64,000 bases of DNA from Skermanella sp. TT6 (GCF_016653635.2 NZ_CP067420.1:3135501-3199500); one strand, 5' to 3'. Counted from the first letter of the stretch, positions 36,097-45,077 are shown. The notes: generated by a model not told the origin, from the letters alone. Translations and numbers: made by a program.

Positions 36097-37166
36097 GGCT
36101 GTCCTCCCGCGCGATCGAGGCCGAGCATGCGGCGGTTGGCGGCATCGTCGGTGCCGGCCTCGGCGAAGTCGTCGAAAGCCCGCTCGGTCACTTCGATGAT
36201 GTGCGCCTCGATGAAGGCCGCACCCTCGGCGGCTCCCTGCTCCGGGTGCTTCATGCAGCATTCCCACTCCAGCACGGCCCAGCCGTCGAACCCGTACCGG
36301 GTCAGCTTGGAAAAGATCCCGGTGAAATCGACCTGCCCGTCCCCCAGCGACCGGAATCGCCCCGCCCGGTCGATCCAGGGCTGGAAACCGCCATAGACAC
36401 CCTGACGCGGCGACGGATTGAACTCCGCGTCCTTGGCGTGGAACATCCGGATCCGCTCGTGGTAGACGTCGATGTAGCCGAGATAATCGAGCTGCTGGAG
36501 CACGAAATGGCTCGGGTCGTACAGGATGTTGCAGCGGGGATGGCCGCCGACACGCTCCAGGAACATCTCGTATGTCACGCCGTCGTGCAGGTCCTCGCCC
36601 GGATGGATCTCGTAGCAGAGATCGACGCCTGCCCGGTCGAATTCGTTGAGGATCGGCAGCCAGCGCTTCGCCAACTCATCGAAGGCCGTCTCGACAAGCC
36701 CCGGCGGCCGCTGCGGCCAGGGATAGAGGTAGGGCCAGGCGAGCGCGCCGGAAAACGTCGCGTGCGCCGTCAGTCCCAGGTTGCCGGAGGCCTTGGCCGC
36801 CAGCCGGAGCTGCTCGACCGCCCACTGCTGGCGCGCCGCGGGGTTGCCGCGCACCTCAGGGGCCGCGAAGCCGTCGAACGCCAGGTCGTAGGCGGGATGG
36901 ACGGCGACCAGCTGGCCCTGGAGGTGGGTCGAAAGCTCGGTCAACTCGACGCCCGCCTCGTTCAGGATGCCCTTGACCTCGTCGCAGTAGGCCTTGCTCT
37001 CGGCAGCCTTGGCGAGGTCAAACAGGCGGGCGTCCCACGACGGGATCTGGACGCCTTTGAAGCCATGCTGCGCCGCCCAGCCGGCGATGCCCTCGAGCGA
37101 GTTGAACGGTTCGGAGTCTCCCGCGAACTGTGCGAGAAAGATTGCCGGTCCCTTGATCGTCTTCAT
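36093..37166 (-). CDS. Sugar phosphate isomerase/epimerase-family TIM-barrel protein
   Basis: A 357-residue AP-endonuclease-2-fold TIM-barrel enzyme (IolE/xylose-isomerase-like). Metal-binding residues lie in LCYEIHPGEDLHDG, CNILYDPSHFVLQQLDYLGYI (in two parts), RMFHAKDAEF and WAVLEWECCMKHPE. First gene of the minus-strand sugar cluster, with GGGAGGA before its ATG and a divergent ROK regulator 268 bp away. It probably isomerises or epimerises the keto-sugar made by the coupled oxidoreductase (inference). Confidence 0.88.
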   Translation of the reverse strand: MKTIKGPAIFLAQFAGDSEPFNSLEGIAGWAAQHGFKGVQIPSWDARLFDLAKAAESKAYCDEVKGILNEAGVELTELSTHLQGQLVAVHPAYDLAFDGFAAPEVRGNPAARQQWAVEQLRLAAKASGNLGLTAHATFSGALAWPYLYPWPQRPPGLVETAFDELAKRWLPILNEFDRAGVDLCYEIHPGEDLHDGVTYEMFLERVGGHPRCNILYDPSHFVLQQLDYLGYIDVYHERIRMFHAKDAEFNPSPRQGVYGGFQPWIDRAGRFRSLGDGQVDFTGIFSKLTRYGFDGWAVLEWECCMKHPEQGAAEGAAFIEAHIIEVTERAFDDFAEAGTDDAANRRMLGLDRAGGQP

Positions 37167-37390
37167 CTGGTCGGGTCCTCCCGGGAATGGAGCGGACTGT
37201 CCGCGAAGCGTAGCCGCTTGGCGCCGTGCCGTTGAATCGGCAACGGACGCGGGGAGGGAACGTTACGGGGATCGCTCCGCTGGCGCGGGGCTAGGCGCGG
37301 CACTGGCGTTTCTCCCTCCCGTCCGATGGGGCGGCGACTTGTTTGCGCTCGGTCTCAAATTAGATAGACCATCGAACAAAAATCAGCGTA

Positions 37391-37405
37391 GCCTAGAGTT
37401 TAGGC
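37391..37405. promoter_or_regulatory. Candidate ROK operator
   Basis: GCCTAGAGTTTAGGC is a near-palindrome between the divergent sugar operon and the ROK gene, 30 bp before the latter's GTG. Regulation of both directions by the ROK protein is inference; no second copy is obvious. Confidence 0.35.
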
Positions 37406-37434
37406 ATGGTCAAGCAGGCGAGGAGAACATCGCC

Positions 37435-38610
37435 GTGTCAGCCCGGGTCAACTCGGCACTGATTCGTCAGATCAACCTGGCGCGCGTCTTTCACGCCTTG
37501 CGGGAGCATCCGGAAAGCTCGCAGCGGGATCTCGGAAAACTTACCGGCCTGGACAAGGCGACGGTCTCGACGGTCGTCGGCCAGCTGCAGGACCTTCGGC
37601 TGGTCGAGCGGTCGGAACAGAGCAAGGCGCGCCGGGTCGGCCGGCCCGAGACCGCGCTGTCGATCCCGCGCAGTGCCGGCGTGCTGGTCGGCATCCGGCT
37701 GGAACCGGCCACGATCCGGGTCGTGACGACCACTCTCACCGGGGAAGTGCTCGGCCATTGCCAGCTTCCCGGGAGCCTGGACATGAAGGCGGCGCTGGTG
37801 ACCCTGCGCGAGGCGGTCGACCGGAAGATCGCCGAGATCGGCGAGTCCTGGTCGTCGGTCCGGGCCCTGGGCGTCGGCATACCGGGGCTGATGGACCGTG
37901 ACGGCAACCTTGTGCTGGCTCCAAACCTCGGTTGGCGGGACGTACCGATCCGCGCCATGCTGGAGGAGATCTTCGACTGTCCGGTCGCCGTCGACAACGA
38001 CACCAAGGCCGCCGCCATGGCCGAACGGCTGTTCGGGCTGTGCCGCAAGACGGACGATTACGTCTACCTCACCGGCGACTCCGGCGTCGGCGGGGCCCTG
38101 GTGCTGGGTGGCCGGGTCTACCGGGGCTCGGGCGGCTTCGCCGGGGAGATCGGGCACACCAAGGCCTCGCCCGAGGGGCGGCAATGCGGCTGCGGCCGGC
38201 GCGGCTGCCTGGAGACCTATGTGTCGGAAGCCGCGATCCTGCGCACCCTCAGGGAACGGGGCATCGATGCCGCCGATATTCGCGCCGTGGCCGACATGGC
38301 GGCGGCCGGCCAGCCCGAAGTCCAAGCATTGCTGCAAGAAGCCGGTCACCTCCTGGGATTCGCCCTGTCCAACATCGTGAACATCCTCAATCCGGGCTTG
38401 ATCGTGCTGGGCGGCAACCTCGCGGTCGTCGGTGCCCATATCGTACCCAGCCTGGAGCGGGCGCTCTCCGATCACGCACTCGGCCCGGCGGCGGCGGGCG
38501 TCAGCGTGCGCATCTCGCCGCTGGGGGAGGATGCCGTCCCGATGGGCGGCATCGCCCTGGCCCTCGACGGCTTCCTGGCCCCTCCCCGTCTCTCGATGGC
38601 GCGAAGCTGA
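37435..38610 (+). CDS. ROK-family transcriptional regulator (XylR-like)
   Basis: A 391-residue regulator starting at GTG 37435, with AGGAG 9 bases upstream. The N-terminal winged helix-turn-helix reads SSQRDLGKLTGLDKATVSTV. The ROK sugar-kinase-like domain has VGIPGLMDRDGNLVLAPNLGW, DNDTKAAAMAE, the GEIGHTKASPEGRQCGCGRRGCLETY zinc signature (H-x9-11-C-x-C-x4-C) and NIVNILNPGLIVLGG. Divergent from the xylA-containing operon, it most likely represses it until a sugar binds. The frame stays open far upstream, but no better start is visible. Confidence 0.9.
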   Translation: MSARVNSALIRQINLARVFHALREHPESSQRDLGKLTGLDKATVSTVVGQLQDLRLVERSEQSKARRVGRPETALSIPRSAGVLVGIRLEPATIRVVTTTLTGEVLGHCQLPGSLDMKAALVTLREAVDRKIAEIGESWSSVRALGVGIPGLMDRDGNLVLAPNLGWRDVPIRAMLEEIFDCPVAVDNDTKAAAMAERLFGLCRKTDDYVYLTGDSGVGGALVLGGRVYRGSGGFAGEIGHTKASPEGRQCGCGRRGCLETYVSEAAILRTLRERGIDAADIRAVADMAAAGQPEVQALLQEAGHLLGFALSNIVNILNPGLIVLGGNLAVVGAHIVPSLERALSDHALGPAAAGVSVRISPLGEDAVPMGGIALALDGFLAPPRLSMARS

Positions 38611-38778
38611 GGCCGGGAGTCACACGGCCATCACTGGAAGAGTGGCCGGCACGATCAGTTCGGCCTCGGCAACCAGCGGAAGCGCAGCCTGCCGCGTAGC
38701 GAACCTCCGGTACGGTCAAACTGCATTCGAGTTACGTTATGGGGAACGCGGCTTATTGCCGTGACCGCCGCCGACCTC

Positions 38779-38988
38779 TCAGTGAAGCCTCTCGGAGCCG
38801 GCGTCGAGATCGGTCTCGATCTCCGCTTCCGGATCGTTGGCCTCGACCCGATAGACCCCGCCCAACCAACGGTTCAGGTCCACGTCGGCGCATCGGGGGG
38901 TGCAGAACGGTTTGTACTGTGGATCGGCTGGCCGCCCGCAGATCGGGCAGGCCGGGAGCCGGCGCGGCTTTTGGGAAATCTCGCTCAT
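38779..38988 (-). CDS. yacG: DNA gyrase inhibitor YacG, zinc-finger protein
   Basis: A 69-residue YacG protein, which binds GyrB and blocks gyrase DNA binding in relatives. It shows the zinc-binding pair CPICGRPADPQYKPFCTPRC (CxxC...CxxxC) followed by ADVDLNRWLGGVYRV, the family hallmark. The ATG at 38988 matches the usual N-terminus. It lies 46 bp downstream of cbiO on the same strand, not beside the Maf/RNase genes where alphaproteobacterial yacG often sits. Confidence 0.93.
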   Translation of the reverse strand: MSEISQKPRRLPACPICGRPADPQYKPFCTPRCADVDLNRWLGGVYRVEANDPEAEIETDLDAGSERLH

Positions 38989-39034
38989 GGGGTGAGAAGT
39001 TGTTATGCCCGCCGGAGATTCCAAGACGGCCAGA

Positions 39035-39841
39035 TCACGCGCCGGCCTGCCGTCCCAGCAGGGCTTCCCGTGTCCGCGGCCAGGGCTCCGGCCAGTCCAG
39101 CGCCCTCGCCAATTCCAGCAGCAGGGGCGGTCGCAGCCGCGCCCGGGAGAGTGCCTGGCCATCCCCCAGCACGTCGGGCGCCTGCCCCTGGAGCAGCGTC
39201 GTGCCCTCGAACAGGATCGCGATGTCGTCGGCCCAGGCATAGGCCAGGTCCACGTCATGGGTCGAGAGCACCAGCGTCATCCCCTTCGCGGCAAGGCCGT
39301 CCAGGACGCCCATCAGGCGAGCCACCCCGTCGGCATCCAGGCCGGCGGTCGGCTCGTCCAGCAGAAGCACTTCCGGCTCCATCGCCAGCGCGCCGGCGAT
39401 GGCGACGCGCCGCTTCTGGCCGAAGCTGAGCATATGGGTCGGGCGGTCCGCCAGATCCCCGATGCCCAGGTCGGCCAGGGCACCGTCCACCCGCCGGCGC
39501 ACTTCCGCTTCCGGCAGGCCCAGGTTGAGCGGACCGAAGGCGACGTCGCGGGCCACAGTCGCGGCGAAGATCTGGTCGTCCGGGTCCTGGAGCACGAGGG
39601 CCACCCGGCTGCGCCAGTCACGGAGCGACCGGCGATCGTATCCCGCCGGCGATCCGCAGACCAGCACGCGCCCGCCGCGCGGCTTCAAGGTGCCGTTCAG
39701 GTGCAGGAACAGGGTCGTCTTGCCGCAGCCGTTCGGCCCCAGCAGGGCCAGCTTGCGCCCCCGCCCGACAATGAGGTCGAGGCCCCGAAGCGCCTCGATG
39801 CCGCCGGCATAATCGTAACGGAGCGCTTGTACCTCCAGCAT
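39035..39841 (-). CDS. cbiO: Cobalt ECF transporter ATPase CbiO
   Basis: A 268-residue ABC ATPase energising the cobalt ECF transporter. Walker A is LLGPNGCGKTTLF, the Q-loop LVLQDPDDQIFAATV is typical of ECF ATPases, the signature is LSFGQKRRVAIAGAL, Walker B VLLLDEPTAGLDADG, and the H-loop VLSTHDVDLAY. The C-terminal tail (about 215-268) is unusually long. The ATG at 39841 shares one base with the cbiQ stop. A frame running further upstream lies in cbiQ and is not used. Confidence 0.95.
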   Translation of the reverse strand: MLEVQALRYDYAGGIEALRGLDLIVGRGRKLALLGPNGCGKTTLFLHLNGTLKPRGGRVLVCGSPAGYDRRSLRDWRSRVALVLQDPDDQIFAATVARDVAFGPLNLGLPEAEVRRRVDGALADLGIGDLADRPTHMLSFGQKRRVAIAGALAMEPEVLLLDEPTAGLDADGVARLMGVLDGLAAKGMTLVLSTHDVDLAYAWADDIAILFEGTTLLQGQAPDVLGDGQALSRARLRPPLLLELARALDWPEPWPRTREALLGRQAGA

Positions 39842-40590
39842 CAACTGCCGCCCTGCGCCAGGAGCGACGCCGCCGCGATGCCGAGCGGCAGCGCCGCCCC
39901 CGCCGACAGGCGCCGCGCCGAAGGCTTGCGTGCGTCGGCGGGTTGCGGCAGGTCGCCACCGAGGCCGCGCGCCGCCATGCCGATCTCCAGCCGCCGCCCG
40001 CGCGCGAGGGAGCGTTGGAACAGGCTTCCCGCCAGCCACCCGGCCGAGCGCAGGCTGCGCCGCGGGCCGTCGTAACCGAGGCGCCCGGCCTGGGCCTGCC
40101 GGCCGGTGGCGGCGCAGTCCAGGAAGACGAAGATCAGCCGGTAAGTCAGCAGGATCAGGTCCCGGACCAGCCGGGGCACGCCCAGGCGTCCCAGCAGCGG
40201 CATCAGGTCGGCGACCGGTGTGGTCAGGATCAGGAAGACGAGGCAGGAAGTCGCCGCCAGCGACCGCAGCGTCACCGCGGCCGCCGCCTCCGGCCCGCCG
40301 GGCGCCAGCCCGACATGAAGGCCGTCCGAAAGATCGACCGCCAGCGCCAGCACCGGCGCGCCGGTCAGCAGGAATCCCAGCGGAACCGCGAGCGTGCCGA
40401 GAACGGCTCCCGCCGGCACGCCCGCGCCCAGGATCGTGAGGGCCAGCATGGCCGCGATCGACAGCGGTGCCGTGGGCCAGGGCGGCAGGACCAGGGTCAC
40501 CAGCAGCATGCCGAGCGCGGGCAGCAGCTTTTCCAGCGGATGCAGGTCGTGCCAGCGGTTGGTCCAGGCGTGGCGGTCAATCGCCAGCAT
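39841..40590 (-). CDS. cbiQ: Cobalt ECF transporter transmembrane subunit CbiQ
   Basis: A 249-residue T-component of the cobalt ECF transporter. Several hydrophobic helices are followed by the ATPase-coupling region with the two Ala-Arg-Gly-type motifs (SLARGRRLEIGMAARGLGG) and LLTYRLIFVFLDCAATGRQAQAGR. The ATG at 40590 is preferred; an in-frame ATG at 40650 would overlap cbiN by 74 bp rather than 14. Its C-terminal half couples to CbiO. Confidence 0.92.
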   Translation of the reverse strand: MLAIDRHAWTNRWHDLHPLEKLLPALGMLLVTLVLPPWPTAPLSIAAMLALTILGAGVPAGAVLGTLAVPLGFLLTGAPVLALAVDLSDGLHVGLAPGGPEAAAAVTLRSLAATSCLVFLILTTPVADLMPLLGRLGVPRLVRDLILLTYRLIFVFLDCAATGRQAQAGRLGYDGPRRSLRSAGWLAGSLFQRSLARGRRLEIGMAARGLGGDLPQPADARKPSARRLSAGAALPLGIAAASLLAQGGS

Positions 40591-40882
40591 GGAGCTCCGT
40601 CCGGCGATCTTCCTGCCGGCCTTCGCGGCGTCCCCGCCGAAGGCCGACATAGTAGCCGAGCAGCCCCGCGCCGAGCGCCGCCTGCAGCGAGAACAGCAGG
40701 CTCTCGATCTCGCCGCTGGGCGGCTCCCACAGGGGCTCGAACCAGGGTTGGTACCCGGCTTGGTCGATCAGGTCCTGCGCCTGCCCGTCGGCGCCGGAGA
40801 ACTCAGCATTGCCGACGAGCACCAGCGGCAGGACCACGATGGCGGCCGCGGCCAGGAGAAGACTTGCGTTGCGACCCCTCAT
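40577..40882 (-). CDS. cbiN: Cobalt transporter accessory subunit CbiN
   Basis: A 101-residue small membrane protein with two helices (about 7-25, [19 protein letters not shown], and 67-83) flanking a periplasmic loop with [20 protein letters not shown] and [20 protein letters not shown], both diagnostic of CbiN. It completes the substrate site of CbiM. It overlaps cbiM by 4 bp (ATGA). The tail is strongly charged. Confidence 0.93.
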   Translation of the reverse strand: MRGRNASLLLAAAAIVVLPLVLVGNAEFSGADGQAQDLIDQAGYQPWFEPLWEPPSGEIESLLFSLQAALGAGLLGYYVGLRRGRREGRQEDRRTELHAGD

Positions 40883-41550
40883 TTCGCCCCCAGCGCCTTG
40901 GTTCCGAACGCCAGCGCCGACAGCTCGTCCCGGCTGTACTGCACCAGCAGATTGACGACCACGACGGTCAGGATCCCCTCCACCACCGCGAGCGGCACCT
41001 GAGTCACCGCGAAGATCGACAGGAACTTGACCAGCGATCCGCCGAAGCCGGTCGCCGGGTCCGGGAAGGCCAGCGCCAGCTGGACCGAAGTCGTGCAATA
41101 GGTCGCCAAGTTGCCCAGCGCCGCCGCCAGGAATACCGCGAGACTCCTGCCCAGCCCGGCGGCCAGGCGCCACACTCCGTAGGCGACCCAGGGACCGACG
41201 ACGGCCATGGAGAAGACGTTGGCGCCAAGCGTGGTCAGCCCGCCATGGGCCAGCAGCAGCGCCTGGAACAACAGGACGATGGTGCCCAGCACCGCCATCG
41301 CGTTCGGCCCGAACAGGACGGCGCCCAGGCCGACGCCGGTCGGGTGCGAGCAGCTTCCCGTAACCGACGGGATCTTCAGCGCCGACAGCACGAAGGCGAA
41401 GGCGCCGGAGGTGGCGAGCAGAAGCCTGGTTTCGGGATGGTCATCGACCACGCGCCTGATCCGGCGGACGCCGGCGACGACGAAGGGTGCTGCGGCCACC
41501 ATCCAGGCCGCGGCATGGAGAGGCGGCAAGTAGCCTTCCATGATATGCAT
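40879..41550 (-). CDS. cbiM: Cobalt ECF transporter S-component CbiM
   Basis: A 223-residue metal-binding S-component. The N-terminus [10 protein letters not shown] is the family hallmark; its free N-terminus and His2 coordinate Co(II). Six to seven hydrophobic helices follow, with [20 protein letters not shown] containing further metal ligands and [19 protein letters not shown]. First gene of cbiMNQO, behind a cobalamin riboswitch, so cobalt uptake is shut off when B12 is abundant. Confidence 0.96.
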   Translation of the reverse strand: MHIMEGYLPPLHAAAWMVAAAPFVVAGVRRIRRVVDDHPETRLLLATSGAFAFVLSALKIPSVTGSCSHPTGVGLGAVLFGPNAMAVLGTIVLLFQALLLAHGGLTTLGANVFSMAVVGPWVAYGVWRLAAGLGRSLAVFLAAALGNLATYCTTSVQLALAFPDPATGFGGSLVKFLSIFAVTQVPLAVVEGILTVVVVNLLVQYSRDELSALAFGTKALGAK

Positions 41551-41687
41551 TGAACTCTTAACCCCCTTTTTCGACAAAAGGAGGTGCATGGATGAAGCGC
41601 CCACTGAGCACGGTGACAAGGATGCCACCGACCTGGCTGGCCTTCCTCCCGGTGCACCCCGCCCGGACATACGGCTCTTCCGGTGAC

Positions 41688-41880
41688 GGCAGGTCTCCTG
41701 GCTCGCAGGTCCCGGTCGGACGCCGATGCCTTCCCGGCCCGTCAGGGACCAGTGGCTTGATGCCGGCGCAGACTCGCTGCTTACAGTTGCGGGGGCAGCC
41801 ACGGATTAGGTCCCCTGGGGGGTCCGCCGCACCGTGTTCCCTATTAATCCCCCTCGACTCTCGCTCGGGGGAACCTGTCA
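41688..41880 (-). ncRNA. Cobalamin riboswitch upstream of cbiMNQO
   Basis: On the minus strand the conserved blocks occur in order: GGTTCCCCC, AATAGGGAACACGGTG, GTGGCTGCCCCCGCAACTGT, AGCCACTGG, GGGAAGGC and the B12 box GCGAGCCAGGAGACCTGCC. It ends about 140 bases before the cbiM start. Cobalamin binding is expected to reduce cbiMNQO expression. Confidence 0.95.
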
Positions 41881-41957
41881 CCGGAGATGAAGCTAGAGGG
41901 CAAAGCGTCCGCCCGTCAAGCTTCCGTGTCTCACCCGCCGCCCCCCGCCCGGCGGAG

Positions 41958-42599
41958 TCAGCGCCGCAGCAGGACCGATGCCGCCTCGTCCCGGGCTTCC
42001 CACCCTGCCCGCTCCAGCTCGGGATCGATGTGCTCCTCGACCGGCAGGCCGACGCAGAGATAGGCCACCAGGGACCAGGTGGCCGGCACGTCGAGCGCCT
42101 GCCGGACGATTTCCGGATCGAGGATCGACACCCAGCCCGTGCCGATGCCGTGCGCCCGCGCCGCCAGCCAGAAGGTATAGACGGCGGTGACCGTCGAGTA
42201 GCGCAGCATCTCCGGCATGGTGCGCCGGCCGAGGCCGTGGCCGCGCGTGGTCTCGTCGTAGTTGAAGACGGCGATCTGCACCGGCGCATCGTTCAGGCCG
42301 GCCAATTTCAGCGTCGCGTAGAGCTGGGCGCGCTCGCCCGTGTAACCGCCCAGCGCCTCGGCGTTGCAGCGTTCGAAAGCGTTGCGAACCACGGCACGGC
42401 GCCCCGGATCGTCGACGCGGACGAATCGCCACGGCCTGCTGTAGCCGACCGACGGCGCCAGCGCCGCGACCTGGACCAGCCGCTCGATCAGGGCCTCGTC
42501 GATGGGATCGGTCCGGAAACGGCGCACGTCGCGGCGCCAGCGGAACAGGTCTTCCAGCCGCTCCTGAAAACCCACATCGAAAGTCGGGACTTTCCTCAT
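41958..42599 (-). CDS. bluB: 5,6-dimethylbenzimidazole synthase BluB
   Basis: A 213-residue flavin-destructase that makes the lower ligand 5,6-dimethylbenzimidazole from FMNH2 and oxygen. Family features are LFRWRRDVRRFRTDPID, the flavin-binding RLVQVAALAPSVGYSRPWRF, and GIGTGWVSILDPEIVRQAL near the C-terminus. Its dependence on O2 indicates that the organism makes B12 at least partly under oxic conditions. It overlaps cobC by 4 bp and is transcribed after it. Confidence 0.95.
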   Translation of the reverse strand: MRKVPTFDVGFQERLEDLFRWRRDVRRFRTDPIDEALIERLVQVAALAPSVGYSRPWRFVRVDDPGRRAVVRNAFERCNAEALGGYTGERAQLYATLKLAGLNDAPVQIAVFNYDETTRGHGLGRRTMPEMLRYSTVTAVYTFWLAARAHGIGTGWVSILDPEIVRQALDVPATWSLVAYLCVGLPVEEHIDPELERAGWEARDEAASVLLRR

Positions 42600-43663
42600 G
42601 CCGGGAAGATGAACGAGCCGAGGGCGTCGCGCAAGCGCGCCACCCCTGCGGCATCGGGCGGCAGGCCGAACCTCAGCCAGTCCGGCCGCGGCTCGAACGG
42701 GCGGACCAGGATCCCGGCCCGGCCAAGATGCTCGAACAGCGCGGCGGCATGGGCGGTGCGGGTCAGGCGGTAGAGATCGGTCCCGCCAACGTTTTCCAGC
42801 CCGTGGGCTCCGAGCAGGCCGTCGAGGTCGCGCGCGGCCGCGGCGAGGCGGCTTCGGGTCTCCCCGATCCAGTCACTGTCGGTCAGCGCCGTGGCGCCGA
42901 CCTCCAGCGCCGGTCCGGCCACCGCCCAGGGTCCCAGGTGATCCTCCAGCGCCGACACCAGGCCGGGAGGGCCGAGCGCGAAGCCGAGGCGAAGCCCGGC
43001 GAGCCCGAAGAACTTGCCGAAGGATCGGAGGACGCAGAGCCCCGGCCGGCCGGCGGCCGAGGCGACGCTGATCGTCGGCGCCACGTCGGCGAAGGCCTCG
43101 TCCACCACGAGCAACCCGCCCCGCGCGGCCTGCCGTTCGGAAAGCGCCAGGAGCCGGTCCGGATCCACCTGCCGGCCGTCCGGGTTGTTGGGGTTGGTCA
43201 CTATGACGCAGGCGGCGTCGGCGGCCTCGTCGAGCGTTTCGCACACCGCGACGTCGTGGCCGGCGAGGCTCCAGCAGCGGGCGTGCTCGGCATAGGTGAA
43301 GCCCAGGATCGCCGCCCGGCCCCGCGGCATCAGCCGGGGCACCGCCTGGATCAGCGCCTGAGATCCCGGCGCCGCCACGACGGCGGCGGGTTCCGCGCCG
43401 AAGTATCGGCCTGCGGCGGCGAGCAGCCCGTCGAGCGCGTCCCGATCGGGCAGGCGGGTCCAGGCATCCGGACTCGGCGCGGGCACCCGGATAGGCCAGG
43501 GATTGATGCCGGTGGACAGGTCAAGCCACCTCTCCTTTGGGCGGCCGAATCGGGCCTCGGCCCGGGCGAGGCCGCCGCCATGGTCTCGGACCCGTTCCGG
43601 AACCGGCGCATTGTGGATTGACGCTGATGCGGGGGGACCGTAAGACTGCTGACCCATGGACAT
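42596..43663 (-). CDS. cobC: Threonine-phosphate decarboxylase (CobC/CobD type)
   Basis: A 355-residue PLP-dependent aminotransferase-fold enzyme yielding (R)-1-aminopropan-2-ol phosphate, the nucleotide-loop linker of B12. It has LDLSTGINPWPIRVP, NPNNPDGRQ, VDEAFADVAP and the PLP-lysine segment SFGKFFGLAGLRLGFALG. It precedes bluB in a two-gene unit. The alternative starts GTG/ATG lie within the first three codons. Its upstream region is the antisense of the riboswitch that serves the opposite strand; none faces this direction. Confidence 0.92.
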   Translation of the reverse strand: MSMGQQSYGPPASASIHNAPVPERVRDHGGGLARAEARFGRPKERWLDLSTGINPWPIRVPAPSPDAWTRLPDRDALDGLLAAAGRYFGAEPAAVVAAPGSQALIQAVPRLMPRGRAAILGFTYAEHARCWSLAGHDVAVCETLDEAADAACVIVTNPNNPDGRQVDPDRLLALSERQAARGGLLVVDEAFADVAPTISVASAAGRPGLCVLRSFGKFFGLAGLRLGFALGPPGLVSALEDHLGPWAVAGPALEVGATALTDSDWIGETRSRLAAAARDLDGLLGAHGLENVGGTDLYRLTRTAHAAALFEHLGRAGILVRPFEPRPDWLRFGLPPDAAGVARLRDALGSFIFPA

Positions 43664-43866
43664 TGGTTCCTTTGCGTCCCCGTTCGGGCGCGAGGTGAAA
43701 AGGGAACACGGTGCGGCCGGGCTGTAAAGCCGTATGCCAAATCCGTGGCTGCCCCCGCAACTGTGAGCAGTGAGTCGGTTCCGGTTTCACGCCACTGGCC
43801 CAGATCGCGGGCCGGGAAGGCAACGGCCCCGACGGCGACCTGCGAGCCAGGAGACCTGCCGGTGTC
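43664..43866 (+). ncRNA. Cobalamin riboswitch upstream of cbiX-cobHLIJM
   Basis: Plus-strand conserved blocks in order: GGTTCC, AAAGGGAACACGGTG, GTGGCTGCCCCCGCAACTGT, GCCACTGG, CCGGGAAGGC and the B12 box GCGAGCCAGGAGACCTGCC at 43842-43860. The cbiX start is 50 bases further on. It should control the six-gene corrin operon. Confidence 0.95.
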
Positions 43867-43915
43867 GCTCGCAACAACAAGGGACCGGGCGGGGTGCACC
43901 GGTGAGAGAGGAACG

Positions 43916-45070
43916 ATGAACGCGATCGCCAAACCCTCCCAGGAGCCGACACAGGCTTCGTCCGAAAAGCTCGGCGTCATGCTGTGCGGCCACGGCAGCC
44001 GGGACACCGGCGCCGTGCAGGAGTTCGCCGTCGTGGCCGGCCAGCTCCGCGCCAGGCTGCCGTTCGACGCGGTGGAGTACGGCTACCTGGAATTCGCCAA
44101 GCCGATCATCCGCGACGGCCTGGACAAGCTGCGCGCCAAGGGCGTGACGAAGGTGCTGGCGATCCCCGGCATGCTGTTCGCCGCCGGCCACGCCAAGAAC
44201 GACATTCCCTCGGTGCTGAACGCCTACCAGGCGCAGAACGAGGGCATGACCATCCATTACGGCCGAGAGCTGGGCATCGACCTGAAGATGCTGCGGGCCG
44301 CCGGCGACCGGGTGGCCGAGGCGCTGGCCCTGGCCGGCGGCGACGTGCCGCGCCACGAGACGCTCCTGATGGTGGTCGGCCGGGGCTCCTCCGATCCGGA
44401 CGCCAACTCCAACGTGGCGAAAGTGACCCGCATGCTGTGGGAGGGGATGGGCTTCGGCTGGGCCGAGACGTCCTATTCCGGCGTCACCTTCCCGCTGGTC
44501 GAGCCGGGGCTGGAGCACGCAGCGAAGCTGGGCTACCGGCGCATCGTGGTGTTCCCGTATTTCCTGTTCACCGGCATCCTGGTCCGGCGGATCTACGATT
44601 ACGCCGACGCCGTGGCGGCGCGCCACCCCAACATCGAGTTCATCAAGGCCGGCTATCTCAACGACCATCCGATGGTGCTGGAGACCTTCTCGGACCGCGT
44701 CACCGAGATCCTCGAGGGAACCGGCAACATGAACTGCCAGATGTGCAAGTACCGGGAGCAGGTCCTGGGCTTCGAGGCGGAGGTCGGCCTGCGCCAGGAA
44801 AGCCACCACCATCACGTGGAAGGCATCGGCACCGGCGAGGCGCACGGCCACGATCATGGGCATTCCCACGGGCATCACCATCATGACCACGGGGACCATC
44901 ACCACGCCCATGGCCATGCCCATGACTACGGGCACTCCCACGGACATGATCACGCGCATGGTCACGGCCATTCCCACGACCACGGCGGCGCCGGGCACCA
45001 TCATCATCCCTACCCCCATGCCGACCATCCGCTGGGGCCGAGGAGCATGACGAAGCAGGCTCGCGACTGA
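43916..45070 (+). CDS. cbiX: Sirohydrochlorin cobaltochelatase CbiX with His-rich tail
   Basis: A 384-residue long-form CbiX that inserts Co(II) into sirohydrochlorin, the early step of oxygen-independent corrin synthesis. Two homologous chelatase halves are seen: LGVMLCGHGSRDTGAVQEF with the active histidine, and a second beginning at LLMVVGRGSSDPDAN. Near residue 276 MNCQMC matches the redox-active MxCxxC site of Bacillus CbiX. The last 90 residues are mostly His, Gly and Asp (for example HGHDHGHSHGHHHHDHGDHH) and probably store or buffer cobalt. ATG 43916 follows GAGAGAGGAAC. First gene behind a B12 riboswitch. Confidence 0.93.
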   Translation: MNAIAKPSQEPTQASSEKLGVMLCGHGSRDTGAVQEFAVVAGQLRARLPFDAVEYGYLEFAKPIIRDGLDKLRAKGVTKVLAIPGMLFAAGHAKNDIPSVLNAYQAQNEGMTIHYGRELGIDLKMLRAAGDRVAEALALAGGDVPRHETLLMVVGRGSSDPDANSNVAKVTRMLWEGMGFGWAETSYSGVTFPLVEPGLEHAAKLGYRRIVVFPYFLFTGILVRRIYDYADAVAARHPNIEFIKAGYLNDHPMVLETFSDRVTEILEGTGNMNCQMCKYREQVLGFEAEVGLRQESHHHHVEGIGTGEAHGHDHGHSHGHHHHDHGDHHHAHGHAHDYGHSHGHDHAHGHGHSHDHGGAGHHHHPYPHADHPLGPRSMTKQARD

Positions 45071-45077
45071 TCCGGTG

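Noticed and set aside
30775-36396. A 1873-codon open frame on the plus strand
   Set aside because: It runs antisense to ALDH, xylA and the oxidoreductase genes and gives low-complexity Arg/Gly/Pro-rich text with no domains; it is an artefact of high GC third positions.
44800-45010. Repeated CAYCAC/GGCCAT units resembling a repeat array
   Set aside because: They are the codons of the His-rich CbiX tail, irregular in spacing and in frame; not CRISPR. No CRISPR array or cas gene is seen anywhere in the window.
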